Below, piece by piece: positions 1 to 8,420 of a stretch of 64,000 nt of DNA. The stretch's first letter is position 1; each line of letters starts with the position of its first letter. Location of the stretch: positions 27,995-91,994 of the forward strand of contig JAURVZ010000003.1 of assembly GCA_030655215.1 (NCBI GenBank), in the 5' to 3' direction. Below the pieces are notes generated by a model. The model was not told the DNA's origin. It saw only the letters and a program-made list of their open reading frames with translations, and searched no databases. The translations under genes and the position numbers were made by a program. The DNA is from Pseudolabrys sp. GTDB taxonomy: Bacteria > Pseudomonadota > Alphaproteobacteria > Rhizobiales > Xanthobacteraceae.

Positions 1-794
1 TGCGCGAGCGCACGCCGTTCCCGCGCGCCGTACTCGAGGCCCTGCCCGACCTCAAGCTGCTGATCACCACCGGCGCCAAGAACAATTCCTTCGACATCAA
101 GGCGGCGACTGAGCGCGGCGTCACCGTGTGTGGCACGGGGAGCGTCGGCAATCCGACCGTCGGCGTCGTGTTCGGCTTGATGCTGGAGCTGACGCGGCAT
201 ATCGGCTTCGAGAATGCGCGGATGAAGGCCGGCGAAAGCTGGCAGGTCACCATCGGCCAGGATCTTGAAGGCATGACGCTCGGCATTGTCGGCCTTGGCA
301 AGTTGGGTCAAAAAGTTGCCAAGGTGGGCCAGGCGTTTGGCATGAACATCATCGCCTGGAGCCAGAACCTGACGCCGGAGAAGGCCAAGGAGGCGGGCTA
401 TGAATACGCCAGCCGCGAAGAGCTGTTCGCAAAGTCGGATTTCATTTCGATCCATCTCGTGCTCAGCGACCGCTCGCGCGGGCTGATCACCGCGGACGAT
501 CTCGGCCGCATGAAGAAGAGCGCCTATCTCATCAACACCGCGCGGGCGCCGATCGCCGATCAGGCGGCGCTGCTGAAGGCATTGCAGGACAAGACAATCG
601 GCGGCGCCGGGCTCGACGTGTTCGAGGTCGAGCCGCTGCCGGTGGATCATCCGTATCGCAAACTCGACAATGTCGTGCTGACGCCGCATCTCGGTTACGT
701 CAGCGAGCAGAACTACAGCAAATATTTCCCCGACATTGTCGAGGACATCCGCGCGTTTCTCGACGGCAAGCCGGTGCGGGTGATTACGCCTTAA
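1..794 (+). CDS. D-2-hydroxyacid dehydrogenase, 5' end missing
   Basis: The reading frame is open from base 3, so the gene begins outside the window; 263 residues are visible. It belongs to the NAD-dependent D-isomer 2-hydroxyacid dehydrogenase family (phosphoglycerate, formate and glyoxylate dehydrogenase relatives), which interconverts 2-oxoacids and D-2-hydroxyacids in the cytoplasm. The Rossmann motif GLGKLG is visible. The family's catalytic Arg, Glu and His appear in the contexts NTARAP, FEVEP and TPHLG, all near the C-terminus as expected. The GTG at 126 is an internal codon, because conserved catalytic-domain sequence (LITTGAKN) precedes it in frame. The exact substrate cannot be told. 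The next gene follows after 137 bases on the same strand and shows no functional link. Confidence 0.9.
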   Translation, partial: RERTPFPRAVLEALPDLKLLITTGAKNNSFDIKAATERGVTVCGTGSVGNPTVGVVFGLMLELTRHIGFENARMKAGESWQVTIGQDLEGMTLGIVGLGKLGQKVAKVGQAFGMNIIAWSQNLTPEKAKEAGYEYASREELFAKSDFISIHLVLSDRSRGLITADDLGRMKKSAYLINTARAPIADQAALLKALQDKTIGGAGLDVFEVEPLPVDHPYRKLDNVVLTPHLGYVSEQNYSKYFPDIVEDIRAFLDGKPVRVITP

Positions 795-931
795 ATGAGC
801 GGCTAATTTTACCGGTACTGTCTGAGTTAGTATTAAGGCACCATTTCATTGTGCAATGTCTGGTGTGAAGCTTAGCGCGCCGCACCTGAGCCGTCACAGT
901 CCGCTGATCGAATTGGATCGGGGATCGCCTT

Positions 932-2146
932 ATGGAACATGCAGCGCACTCCAATACGCCGGACGCCGTCGCCACGTTCGGCCGCCGCAAGGTAGCGCCG
1001 CGCGCCTGTGTCGCCGACAGCAAACAGCACATCCGAGATTTCCTGCGCGAAGCGGTCGAGGATCTCGATTTCGTCTGCAGCGAATGCGATTGCGCAGCGT
1101 CGATTGACGCGCTGCTCGCCGACAATCCGCCGGACCTGTTCATCATTGGCCTGTCCGGCGGCGGGATCGCCGCCAATGACATATTGGAGACGCTGCACCG
1201 CCTGCACTACACCGGTAATGTGCTGATCTTCGGCGCCGAATCCTCACCGATGACCACTGCCTTGTTGCGCGTCGGCGAAGAACTCGGCCTCGGCATGCTG
1301 CCTTTGCTGTCGACACCGTTTAATGACCACGAGTTAAGATTGCGAACCGCCGGTCTGCAGCCGCTCGATCAACCGCCCAGCCCGGCGATCGATGTCGCCG
1401 AAGCCCTGCATTCCGGCTGGCTCGACCTTTGGTATCAATCGAAAGTCGACCTCCACTCGCTGTCGCTGTCCGGTGCTGAAGCGCTGGTCCGTTTGCGTCA
1501 TCCGACGTGGGGCATCGTGCCGCCGGCCTGCTTCCTGCCCGATGCCGGCGATCCGAACTGCCGCAAATTATCGGAGTTCGTCATCAAGCGAGCGATGGAG
1601 GACTGGCGCTACTTTCAAACCGCCTATGGCAATGTCGATCTGTCGATCAATCTGCCGGCGGCCTTCTTGCAGGATCCCGGCGCGGTCGACGATCTGGCCA
1701 AGCACATGCCGCGGCATCCGGCGTTTTCCGGCATAATCATCGAGATCGAGGCATCCGAAATCCTGGAGAATCTGGAGCAGGTCAAAGCGATGGCGCGGCG
1801 CCTTCAGCTTCTCAATATCGGCATCTCGGTCGACAAGCTCGGCGAAGAATGGCCGGCGCTGATGACGATGGACTACTTCCCCTTCGTCGAGATCAAGGTC
1901 GACCGGCAGTTCATCAGCGGCTTCGGCGACGATCGCCTCAAGCAATGGAATTGCCGGCGCATCCTTGAACTCGCCGATGCGTTTGGTGTGCGCACTGTCG
2001 CCAAAGGCGTCGAAACGCGCGCCGACTTCATCATGGCGCGCGAACTCGGCTTCGACCTGATCCAGGGCTTCTTCTTCGCCAAACCGATGGAGGCGCGGAA
2101 ATTCGCCCGGCGTATTCTCGGCCATCAGATTGAAGTGCCGAAGTAA
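932..2146 (+). CDS. Degenerate REC-EAL domain protein
   Basis: The 404-residue protein has a receiver-like N-terminus (about residues 24-140) and an EAL domain (about 155-395). EAL domains normally hydrolyse cyclic di-GMP. EALVR (183-187), N240, E271/E276, K322 and Q378 match conserved EAL positions. Two signature motifs are altered: DDFGTG reads DKLGEE (K302 replaces the second Asp) and AEGVET reads AKGVET (K358 replaces the first Glu). The receiver half lacks a clear phospho-accepting Asp, with GLSGGG at that place. I infer a catalytically weak or inactive protein, perhaps a c-di-GMP binder or interaction partner. The start at 932 follows a GGGGATC stretch. Its stop touches the stop of the convergent amidohydrolase gene without a gap. 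EAL membership is secure; the activity is not. Confidence 0.85.
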   Translation: MEHAAHSNTPDAVATFGRRKVAPRACVADSKQHIRDFLREAVEDLDFVCSECDCAASIDALLADNPPDLFIIGLSGGGIAANDILETLHRLHYTGNVLIFGAESSPMTTALLRVGEELGLGMLPLLSTPFNDHELRLRTAGLQPLDQPPSPAIDVAEALHSGWLDLWYQSKVDLHSLSLSGAEALVRLRHPTWGIVPPACFLPDAGDPNCRKLSEFVIKRAMEDWRYFQTAYGNVDLSINLPAAFLQDPGAVDDLAKHMPRHPAFSGIIIEIEASEILENLEQVKAMARRLQLLNIGISVDKLGEEWPALMTMDYFPFVEIKVDRQFISGFGDDRLKQWNCRRILELADAFGVRTVAKGVETRADFIMARELGFDLIQGFFFAKPMEARKFARRILGHQIEVPK

Positions 2147-3097
2147 CTAGAGGCCGAGCAGCTTCGCCGCATTGTTATAGGCGACATCCTCGCGCAGCGA
2201 TTGCTCGATCGGTACCGTGTCGATGAAGTGGCCGGCTTCCGTCATGTCCTCGAACGGATAGTCGGCGCCGAACATCACGCGGTCGCGGCCGAGCGCATCG
2301 AGCGAGCACTTCAGCGGCTCGGCCGACAACATGCCGGAGATCGTCACCCAGATGTTCTCGCGGATATATTGCGACGGCGGCTTCTTCAGCTTCAGTCCCT
2401 GGAACTGGGCGCGGCTATCGAAGCGCCATAGCAAATAGGGCAACGTCTCGCCGAGATGGCCAAGCGCAAGGCGGGCTTTCGGATAGCGGTCGAACAAGCC
2501 GCCGACCACCATGCGCAGCGCATGCGAACCGGTCTCGAAGCCCCAGCCCCACATTGGCCGTTGCAAAGCCGGATAGCCATCCAGCACCGATGGCTGCGCC
2601 ACCGGATCGCCGGGATGCAGATAGATCAGCGCGCCGAGCGCCTCGGCGCGTTCCCAGAACGGCGCCAGCGACGGATCGTCGAGATAAAGCCCATTGGTGT
2701 GGCCATTGATCATGGCGCCGACGAACTTCAGGTCACGCATGCAGCGCTCGAGCTCGTCGGCGGCGCCCTTTGCATCATGTACCGCGATGTGGGCAAAACC
2801 CGCATAGCGGTCCGGCCGCTTCTGGATTTCCACAGCGAGGTGGTCGTTCGCCTCGCGGGCTTTTTTGGTCGCCACCGCGGCGTCGGGCTCGGCCTGCACG
2901 CCGGGGCCGGCGACCGACAGGACGGCGCGGAAAATGCCCGCTTGATCCATGCCTTCCAGGCGGCCTTCGCCGAAATCATTGAGCTTCTTGTACAAATCGG
3001 CGGTGAGCGCCGGCGGCACCGTGGTCATGGTCGGCCGCCAGTAATCGATCATGCCCGGCGTCAGCACGTGCTCTTCGAGCGCGATTTTCTTGATCAT
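2147..3097 (-). CDS. Amidohydrolase 2 family, decarboxylase-like
   Basis: The 316-residue protein belongs to the ACMSD / gamma-resorcylate decarboxylase group of amidohydrolase-related TIM barrels. These are divalent-metal enzymes that usually decarboxylate aromatic or related carboxylic acids non-oxidatively. The N-terminal IALEEH gives E8 and H10, H161 lies in YLHPGDP, H214 in GHLGE and D279 in GADYPFED. These match in order and context the metal and catalytic residues of gamma-resorcylate and 2,3-dihydroxybenzoate decarboxylases. Length is normal. The gene is divergent from an IclR regulator across 96 bases containing a 17-base palindrome, so it is probably a target of that regulator. Hydrolase activity in place of decarboxylation is possible. 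The substrate is unknown. Confidence 0.85.
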   Translation of the reverse strand: MIKKIALEEHVLTPGMIDYWRPTMTTVPPALTADLYKKLNDFGEGRLEGMDQAGIFRAVLSVAGPGVQAEPDAAVATKKAREANDHLAVEIQKRPDRYAGFAHIAVHDAKGAADELERCMRDLKFVGAMINGHTNGLYLDDPSLAPFWERAEALGALIYLHPGDPVAQPSVLDGYPALQRPMWGWGFETGSHALRMVVGGLFDRYPKARLALGHLGETLPYLLWRFDSRAQFQGLKLKKPPSQYIRENIWVTISGMLSAEPLKCSLDALGRDRVMFGADYPFEDMTEAGHFIDTVPIEQSLREDVAYNNAAKLLGL

Positions 3098-3140
3098 GGC
3101 GTTACTCCCCGACGATTTCGCTTTTCTCTGTATCGCATAT

Positions 3141-3157
3141 TGGGCTAAGATAACCCA
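3141..3157. promoter_or_regulatory. Candidate IclR operator palindrome
   Basis: The 17-base sequence TGGGCTAAGATAACCCA is a near-perfect palindrome (TGGGnTA-AGA-TAnCCCA). It lies between the divergent amidohydrolase and iclR-type starts, 36 bases before the regulator's ATG. IclR proteins typically bind short palindromes in such spacers; the assignment to this regulator is inference. Confidence 0.45.
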
Positions 3158-3164
3158 CGATGCA

Positions 3165-3182
3165 AGGCGACATAGTACGCCT
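3165..3182. promoter_or_regulatory. Inverted repeat before the IclR ribosome site
   Basis: AGGCG and CGCCT form an inverted repeat with an 8-base spacer, ending two bases before the AAGGAG ribosome site (3185-3190) of the regulator gene. It could be a second operator half or a leader hairpin affecting translation. The arms are only five bases, so chance is possible. Confidence 0.25.
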
Positions 3183-3193
3183 GTAAGGAGTTC

Positions 3194-3994
3194 ATGGTGG
3201 AAGCGTCAAGGGTCATGCGTCCGACGGATCGCCACGTCACCAATGACAAGAGCCAGGTGCAGGTGATCGCGCGCGCCGCCGCCATCCTGCGCGCCCTCGA
3301 AGACGAGAATTCAGGATTGAGCCTTGGCCAGATCGCGCAGCGCGTCGGCCTTGCCCGTTCCACCGTGCAGCGCATCGTCGCCGCGTTGGAAACCGAAAAG
3401 CTGGTGATCGCGGCAACGCCGAATGGCCGCGTGCGCCTTGGGCCGACAATCATGCGGCTCGCCGCTTCCGTGCGCAGCGACTTCATCTCATTGGCGCGCC
3501 CGTTCCTCGAGCGCGTCTCGGCCGAACTGGAAGAGACAGTCGATCTCTCGACCGTGAAGAAAGATCATCTGGTGTTCATCGACCAGGTGATCGGTTCGCA
3601 TCGCCTGCGCACTGTGTCTGCCGTCGGCGAGACCTTCCCGCTGTATTGCACGGCGAACGGCAAGGCCTATCTGGCGCAGCTTTCCGATACTGCTGTCATC
3701 GCGCTGGTCGGCGAAGTTTACGCACCGCGCACGCCGAACACGATTACCAAGGCCGATGTGTTGCTCGCCGAGCTCAAGACCATTCGCAAAGCCGGCGTCG
3801 CCTTCGACCGCGAAGAGCACACGCTCGGCATTTGCGCCGCGGGCGTCGCCTTGCAGGACCCGCTCGGCAATTCCGTCGCCATCTCGGTGCCGGTGCCGAT
3901 CCATCGCTTCCAGGACCGGCAGGCGATGATCGGCGAAAAACTTGTTGCGGCCAAACATGATCTTGAAGGCCGGATGAAATCTGCCGCCGGCTGA
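3194..3994 (+). CDS. IclR family transcriptional regulator
   Basis: The 266-residue protein has an N-terminal winged helix-turn-helix (about residues 25-85, with LGQIAQRVGLARSTVQRIVA as recognition region) and a C-terminal IclR effector-binding domain (about 100-255). The effector domain shows the family-typical stretches TVSAVGETFPLYCTANGKA and FDREEHTLGICAAGVAL. IclR proteins bind small carboxylic or aromatic ligands and control adjacent catabolic operons. The ATG at 3194 is preceded by a clear AAGGAG five bases upstream. It is divergent from the amidohydrolase and is followed after 43 bases by the cyclase gene, so it likely controls both directions, probably through the palindrome at 3141-3157. 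The effector is unknown. Confidence 0.93.
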   Translation: MVEASRVMRPTDRHVTNDKSQVQVIARAAAILRALEDENSGLSLGQIAQRVGLARSTVQRIVAALETEKLVIAATPNGRVRLGPTIMRLAASVRSDFISLARPFLERVSAELEETVDLSTVKKDHLVFIDQVIGSHRLRTVSAVGETFPLYCTANGKAYLAQLSDTAVIALVGEVYAPRTPNTITKADVLLAELKTIRKAGVAFDREEHTLGICAAGVALQDPLGNSVAISVPVPIHRFQDRQAMIGEKLVAAKHDLEGRMKSAAG

Positions 3995-4037
3995 TCCGCC
4001 GCGGCTCTTAATGTGTCAATGAAAAGGGAGAGACACC

Positions 4038-4877
4038 ATGGTCAAAATTCGCGGCGTTGAATTCGAAGAGAACACCAACAACAGCATGGGGCTGGAATTC
4101 GTCAACCTGTCCCACCGCTTCGGCTTCCAGTCGCCGAACTGGCCGTACTTCGAAGACGTCAAGATCGAGCGCATCCACTACATGGCGAAGTCCGGCGTGC
4201 TGTCGCAGCGCATCACCACCTCGATGCACAACACCACGCATATTGACGCGCCGGCGCACGTCATCCAGGGCACGCCCTTCATCGATGAAGTGCCGCTGCC
4301 GCACTTCTTCGGCTCGGGCATTGTCGTCTCGATCCCGAAGAAGATGTGGGAACCGATCACTTATGACGATCTGGAAAAGGCCGCCGGCAAGATCGTGCGC
4401 CCGCGCGACGTCGTCATTATCAACACCGGCTGGCACAAGCAGTACGAAGACTCGGAAGACTATTTCTGCAAGTGCCCGGGCTTCGTGAAGTCGGCCGGCG
4501 AATGGTTTGTCGAGAAGAAGGTCAAGGTTGTCGGCCACGATACCCAGGCCAACGACCATCCGCTCGCTACTGCGATCGGCCCGCACCGCAACGGCCCGCT
4601 GCATCCGCATCTCGCCGAAGAATACAAGCAGTGGTCGGGCGGCCGCGACTGGAAGGACGACTTCCCGGAATGGGAGCCGGTGCACCGCATCTTGTTCCAG
4701 AACGGCATCATGGGCATTGAGAATGTCGGCGGCGATCTCGACAAGGTCACCGGCAAGCGCGTTACCTTCGCCTACTTCCCGTGGAATTGGGATCGCGGCG
4801 ACGGCTGCATCATCCGTCTCGTTGCCATCACGGATCCGACCGGCAAGTACCGCATCGAGAGCGGGGAGTCGTTCTGA
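4038..4877 (+). CDS. Cyclase family protein (KynB-like metal hydrolase)
   Basis: The 279-residue protein belongs to the cyclase / kynurenine formamidase superfamily of metal-dependent hydrolases that act on amides, lactones or isatin-like rings. The signature HNTTHIDAPAHV (about residues 68-79) matches the HxGTHxDxPxH metal-binding motif, with Asn-Thr in place of the usual x-Gly. Further conserved features are INTGWH and VVGHDTQAND in the C-terminal half. A ribosome site (AAAGGGAG) precedes the ATG. The gene's last base pair overlaps the ATG of the cupin gene (TGATG), so the two are translationally coupled. In context it probably hydrolyses a ring or amide intermediate of the pathway controlled by the upstream IclR protein. 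The tryptophan pathway itself is not indicated by the neighbours. Confidence 0.85.
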   Translation: MVKIRGVEFEENTNNSMGLEFVNLSHRFGFQSPNWPYFEDVKIERIHYMAKSGVLSQRITTSMHNTTHIDAPAHVIQGTPFIDEVPLPHFFGSGIVVSIPKKMWEPITYDDLEKAAGKIVRPRDVVIINTGWHKQYEDSEDYFCKCPGFVKSAGEWFVEKKVKVVGHDTQANDHPLATAIGPHRNGPLHPHLAEEYKQWSGGRDWKDDFPEWEPVHRILFQNGIMGIENVGGDLDKVTGKRVTFAYFPWNWDRGDGCIIRLVAITDPTGKYRIESGESF

Positions 4878-5224
4878 TGCACGTCAAACGTTTCGAGGAC
4901 GCCAAGACCTACGAGGCGCCGAACCACCGGCTTTACTCCTCGCTGCGCCTTTTCGGCGCGGAAGCGGGCGGCACCAAGGGCCTCGTGTTCGGCATTTCGC
5001 ACTTCCTGCCCGGTGGCGGCGCCGGTCCCGACGCCTCACCGCCGGAGAAGGTCTATCTCGTTCTGTCCGGCGAGTTGACGGTGATTGTCGATGGCAAGGA
5101 GACCGTGCTGAAGGCCAATGACTCGTGCGTGATTGAGCCGAACGACACGCGTGAGATCATCAACCGCGGCAATGAGGTTTGCACGATTGCTGTCGCGGTG
5201 GCGATGCCGCCGGCGGGGAAATAA
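4877..5224 (+). CDS. Small cupin-domain protein
   Basis: This 115-residue protein is a single conserved cupin barrel with SPPEKVYLVLSGELTVIVDG in the middle and NDTREIINRGNE in the second motif. The usual first-motif histidines are not evident: E and K occupy the region where HxH normally sits, so metal binding may be weak or altered. Small cupins of this kind act as isomerases, dioxygenase-like enzymes or ligand sensors. The start at 4877 is chosen because its ATG overlaps the stop of the cyclase gene and an earlier in-frame ATG would lie deep inside that gene. The coupling implies a joint function with the cyclase. The precise reaction is unknown. Confidence 0.8.
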   Translation: MHVKRFEDAKTYEAPNHRLYSSLRLFGAEAGGTKGLVFGISHFLPGGGAGPDASPPEKVYLVLSGELTVIVDGKETVLKANDSCVIEPNDTREIINRGNEVCTIAVAVAMPPAGK

Positions 5225-5232
5225 CAACGGCT

Positions 5233-5354
5233 GTGTCCCGGGCGCGCTGCAACACGAAGTGTTGCCGCGCAGACCCGGGACCCCGCTTACTAAAAAAACA
5301 ACCGGGGTCCCGGATCTGCGGTGCATCGCATGCGCTGCACCGCGTCCGGGACAC
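5233..5354. repeat. Intergenic palindromic element, type B
   Basis: This 122-base element fills the gap between the cupin and SDR genes. Its outer arms GTGTCCCGG and CCGGGACAC are inverted. Inner arms (GACCCGGGACCCC and GGGGTCCCGG) surround an A-rich loop with seven consecutive A. It resembles repeated GC-rich palindromes dispersed in Bradyrhizobium-like genomes. It ends just before the SDR ribosome site and may affect readthrough or mRNA stability. Confidence 0.7.
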
Positions 5355-5368
5355 GAAAGGGAGCAAAC

Positions 5369-6172
5369 ATGTCCGAAGAATTCTTGAAAAATCCCGTCAG
5401 CCTGTTCGACGTCAAAGGCAAAGTCGCGATCATCACCGGCGCATCCGGCGCCTTCGGTGCGCTGTCGGCGAAAGTGCTGGCCGGTGCCGGCGCGCATGTC
5501 GTGCTCGCCGCCAGCAAGCAGGATGAGCTGCAGAAAGTTGCGGCGGAGTGCGAGGCGCTCGGCGCCAAGGCGCACATCATCGCGCTGCGTCCCTCATCAG
5601 AGGACAACTGTAACGCCATTGTCAAAGCCGCGGTCGACACGTTCGGCCGGCTCGACATTCTCGTCGTCGCGTCGGGCCTGAACAAGGTCGCCAAGATCGT
5701 CGACCAGAAGCCGGAAGATTTCCTCGACGTCATGGACGCCAATGTCACGCAGTCATGGCTGATGGCGCGCGCCGCGGGCGCGCAGATGCTCAAGCAAGGT
5801 GACGGCGGCCGGGTGATCCTCACCTCCTCCGCGCGCGGCCTGCTTGGCCATCCGGCCGGCTACTCGGCCTATTGCGCGTCGAAGTCGGCCGTCGACGGCA
5901 TCACCAAGGCGCTTGGCTGCGAATGGGGCCCGACCGGCATCACCGTCAATGCCATCGGCCCGACGGTGTTTCGCTCGCCGCTCACGGCCTGGATGTATGA
6001 AGACACCGAGAAGGCCAAGACCGTGCGCGCCGGCTTCCTCGCCCGCGTGCCGAAGGGCCGCCTCGGCGAACCGGCCGATCTCGCCGGGCCCTTGCTGTTC
6101 CTCGCGTCTAAAGCGTCGGAGTTCTACACCGGGCATATTCTTTATGCCGACGGCGGCTACACCGCGGGTTGA
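5369..6172 (+). CDS. Short-chain dehydrogenase/reductase
   Basis: The 267-residue protein is a classical SDR, an NAD(P)-dependent oxidoreductase of alcohols or ketones. The cofactor motif is TGASGAFG (TGxxxGxG) near residue 22. The catalytic residues appear as Ser in ILTSSARG and as YCASK in GYSAYCASKSAVDG. The C-terminal LYADGGYTAG is typical of the FabG-like group. The ATG at 5369 has a good ribosome site (AAAGGGAG); earlier in-frame starts lie in the repeat element. The stop overlaps the next gene (TGATG), indicating coupling with the 3-hydroxyacyl-CoA dehydrogenase. The pair probably performs consecutive oxidation steps of a ring-derived alcohol. The substrate is unknown. Confidence 0.92.
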   Translation: MSEEFLKNPVSLFDVKGKVAIITGASGAFGALSAKVLAGAGAHVVLAASKQDELQKVAAECEALGAKAHIIALRPSSEDNCNAIVKAAVDTFGRLDILVVASGLNKVAKIVDQKPEDFLDVMDANVTQSWLMARAAGAQMLKQGDGGRVILTSSARGLLGHPAGYSAYCASKSAVDGITKALGCEWGPTGITVNAIGPTVFRSPLTAWMYEDTEKAKTVRAGFLARVPKGRLGEPADLAGPLLFLASKASEFYTGHILYADGGYTAG

Positions 6173-7086
6173 TGATGAGCAAAGCGCGCATCTCCGTCAT
6201 CGGCGCCGGGCTCATGGGCCACGGCATTGCGCAGGTGTTTGCGCTGGCCGGCCATGACGTCACCATTTACGACGCTTTTCCGGCGTCGCTGGAGACGGTC
6301 AAGGCGCGCATCAGCGCCAACCTCAAGGATCTCGGCGACGATGAGCGCGCTGTCGACTGCGTGACGCCGCAAGCCGATCTCGCCAAAGCCGTGAGCAGTG
6401 CTGACTATGTCGTCGAGGCGGTGCTGGAAGATTTAGCCCTGAAGCAGAAGCTGTTCGCCGAGATCGAAAAGCATGTGCGGCCGGACACGATCCTGGCCAG
6501 CAACACCTCGGTCATTCCGATTACGTCGATCATGCAGAACCTCGAACGGCGCGACCGCGCCGTCGGCACCCATTGGTGGAATCCGCCGTTTCTGGTGCCT
6601 TTGGTCGAGGTCATCGAAACCGAATGGACCTCGAAGGCCACGGTCGACTTCACCATGACGCTGCATGCCGATGCCGGCAAGAAGCCGGCGCACGTCAAGA
6701 AGGACGTGCCTGGCTTCATCGGCAATCGGCTTCAACATGCGCTGTGGCGTGAGGCGATCTCGCTGGTCGAGAACGGCATTTGCGATGCCGCGACCGTCGA
6801 TGAAGTGATCAAGTCCGCCTTCGGCCGCCGGCTCGCCGTGCTTGGGCCATTGGAAAATGCTGACATGGTCGGCACTGATCTCACTTTGGCGATCCACCAG
6901 AACGTGCTCGGTGATATCGACAGCCGGCCCGGCCCCTCGCCTTATCTCGAGAAACTGGTGAAGGACGGCAAGCTCGGCTTCAAGTCGGGCGAAGGCTTCC
7001 GCAAGTGGAGCCCGGAAGAGCAGACCGCGTTACGAGCCAAGGTTGTGCAGCATCTCAAGCAGGCAAGATTGAACGACAAGAACTGA
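6172..7086 (+). CDS. 3-hydroxyacyl-CoA dehydrogenase family protein
   Basis: The 304-residue protein has an N-terminal Rossmann fold (GAGLMGHGIAQVFALAGHDV) and a C-terminal 3HCDH domain starting around residue 185. It is related to L-3-hydroxyacyl-CoA, L-gulonate and carnitine dehydrogenases. The catalytic region reads GTHWWNPP, where true acyl-CoA dehydrogenases usually have HFFNPA/P, so a non-CoA hydroxyacid substrate is possible. The K-GFIGNRLQ hinge is conserved. Two ATG codons are possible (6172 and 6175); 6172 is preferred because it overlaps the SDR stop. The gene lies inside the IclR-controlled catabolic run and is followed by the ABC importer genes after 40 bases. Confidence 0.88.
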   Translation: MMSKARISVIGAGLMGHGIAQVFALAGHDVTIYDAFPASLETVKARISANLKDLGDDERAVDCVTPQADLAKAVSSADYVVEAVLEDLALKQKLFAEIEKHVRPDTILASNTSVIPITSIMQNLERRDRAVGTHWWNPPFLVPLVEVIETEWTSKATVDFTMTLHADAGKKPAHVKKDVPGFIGNRLQHALWREAISLVENGICDAATVDEVIKSAFGRRLAVLGPLENADMVGTDLTLAIHQNVLGDIDSRPGPSPYLEKLVKDGKLGFKSGEGFRKWSPEEQTALRAKVVQHLKQARLNDKN

Positions 7087-7126
7087 CGCGACCAAGAAAA
7101 CGAAAATAAAACACAGGGAGAAGACC

Positions 7127-8401
7127 ATGAGCGACGTTTCAAAGATCTCTCGCCGCACCCTCGTCAAGACCGGCATCGGCGCACTGGCGGCGCCGACCTT
7201 GTTCGCCATGCCGGCGAGCGCGCAAAGCGCCGTCATCAAGATCGGCCATGTCAGCCCAAAAACCGGCCCGCTGGCCGGCTTCGGCGAAGCCGACAGTTTC
7301 ATCCTCGAACAGGTGCGCGGCATTCTCGCCAAGGGGCTCGACAATGGCGGCAAGAACTACAAGGTCGAGATCGTCTCCAAGGACTCGCAGTCGAGCGGCA
7401 GCCGCGCTGCTGAAGTCGCCTCCGAACTGATCCTCGGCGACAAGGTGCATCTTCTGGTCGGCTCAGGTACGCCGGACACCACCAACCCGATTTCCGATCA
7501 GGCGGAAGTCAACGAGGTGCCCTGCATCACCACGAACTGTCCGTGGCAGCCCTACTTCTTCGGCCGCAAAGGCGACCCGAAGAAGGGCTTCAACTGGACC
7601 TATCATTTCTTCTGGGGTCTTGAAGACGTCATCGGCTCGTTCCTGGCACTGTGGGATGAATTGCCGACCAACAAGGTTGTTGGCGGCCTGTTTCCGAACG
7701 ATGCCGACGGCAATGCCTGGGGCGACAAGGAGCGCGGTCTGCCGCCGGCGCTTGCTGCTGCCGGCTACAAGCTGCTCGATCCCGGCCGCTACCAGGTGAT
7801 GAACAACGACTTCACCTCGCAGATCTCCGCCTTCAAGGCGGCGAATGTCGAGATCGTCACCGGCAACATGATCCCGCCCGACTTCGCGACCTTCTGGTCG
7901 CAAGCCGCGCAGCAGGGCTTCAAGCCGAAGATCGTCACCATCGGCAAGGCGCTGCTGTTTCCCTCGGTCATTGACTCGCTCGGCGAGCGCGGCAATGGCC
8001 TGACCAGCGAGATCTGGTGGACGCCGAACCATCCGTTTAAGTCCAACCTCACCGGGCAGAGCTGCAAGGACCTCACCGACGCCTACACCAAGGGTACAGG
8101 CCGGCCCTGGACACAGCCGATTGGCTTCCAGCATGCACTGTTCGAAGTGACCATTGACGTGCTGAAGCGCGCCAAGAACCCGACCGACCCGAAGTCGATC
8201 CTCGATGCCATCGTTTCCACCAATTACGAGTCCATCGTCGGCAGGGTGCAGTGGAGCGGCCAGCCGGTGAAGAACGTCACCAAGACGCCGCTGGTCGCCG
8301 GCCAGTGGCAGCGCAAGAACGGCAAGTTCGAACTGGTCATCGCCGAGAACAAGACCGCGCCGAATATTCCGGTCGGCGGCAAGCTGCAGCCGTTGTCGTA
8401 A
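7127..8401 (+). CDS. ABC importer substrate-binding protein, Tat-exported
   Basis: The 424-residue periplasmic protein starts with a twin-arginine signal (ISRRTLVKTGIGALAAPTLF, then ASA-Q cleavage). It continues as a type I periplasmic binding protein of the branched-chain amino acid (LivK-like) group, beginning IKIGHVSPKTGPLAGFGE. Proteins of this group in catabolic clusters often bind aromatic acids, amides or other carboxylates in place of amino acids. An AGGGAG ribosome site precedes the ATG. It is the first of five importer genes. The preceding enzymes in the same run suggest that the ligand is the compound degraded by them. A palindromic repeat separates it from the ATPase genes. Confidence 0.92.
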   Translation: MSDVSKISRRTLVKTGIGALAAPTLFAMPASAQSAVIKIGHVSPKTGPLAGFGEADSFILEQVRGILAKGLDNGGKNYKVEIVSKDSQSSGSRAAEVASELILGDKVHLLVGSGTPDTTNPISDQAEVNEVPCITTNCPWQPYFFGRKGDPKKGFNWTYHFFWGLEDVIGSFLALWDELPTNKVVGGLFPNDADGNAWGDKERGLPPALAAAGYKLLDPGRYQVMNNDFTSQISAFKAANVEIVTGNMIPPDFATFWSQAAQQGFKPKIVTIGKALLFPSVIDSLGERGNGLTSEIWWTPNHPFKSNLTGQSCKDLTDAYTKGTGRPWTQPIGFQHALFEVTIDVLKRAKNPTDPKSILDAIVSTNYESIVGRVQWSGQPVKNVTKTPLVAGQWQRKNGKFELVIAENKTAPNIPVGGKLQPLS

Positions 8402-8420
8402 TCGAGCGAACAACAAGTGA

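Noticed and set aside
4038..4877. Kynurenine formamidase of tryptophan breakdown.
   Set aside because: No tryptophan dioxygenase or kynureninase nearby, and the signature motif differs (HNTTHID in place of HxGTHxD).
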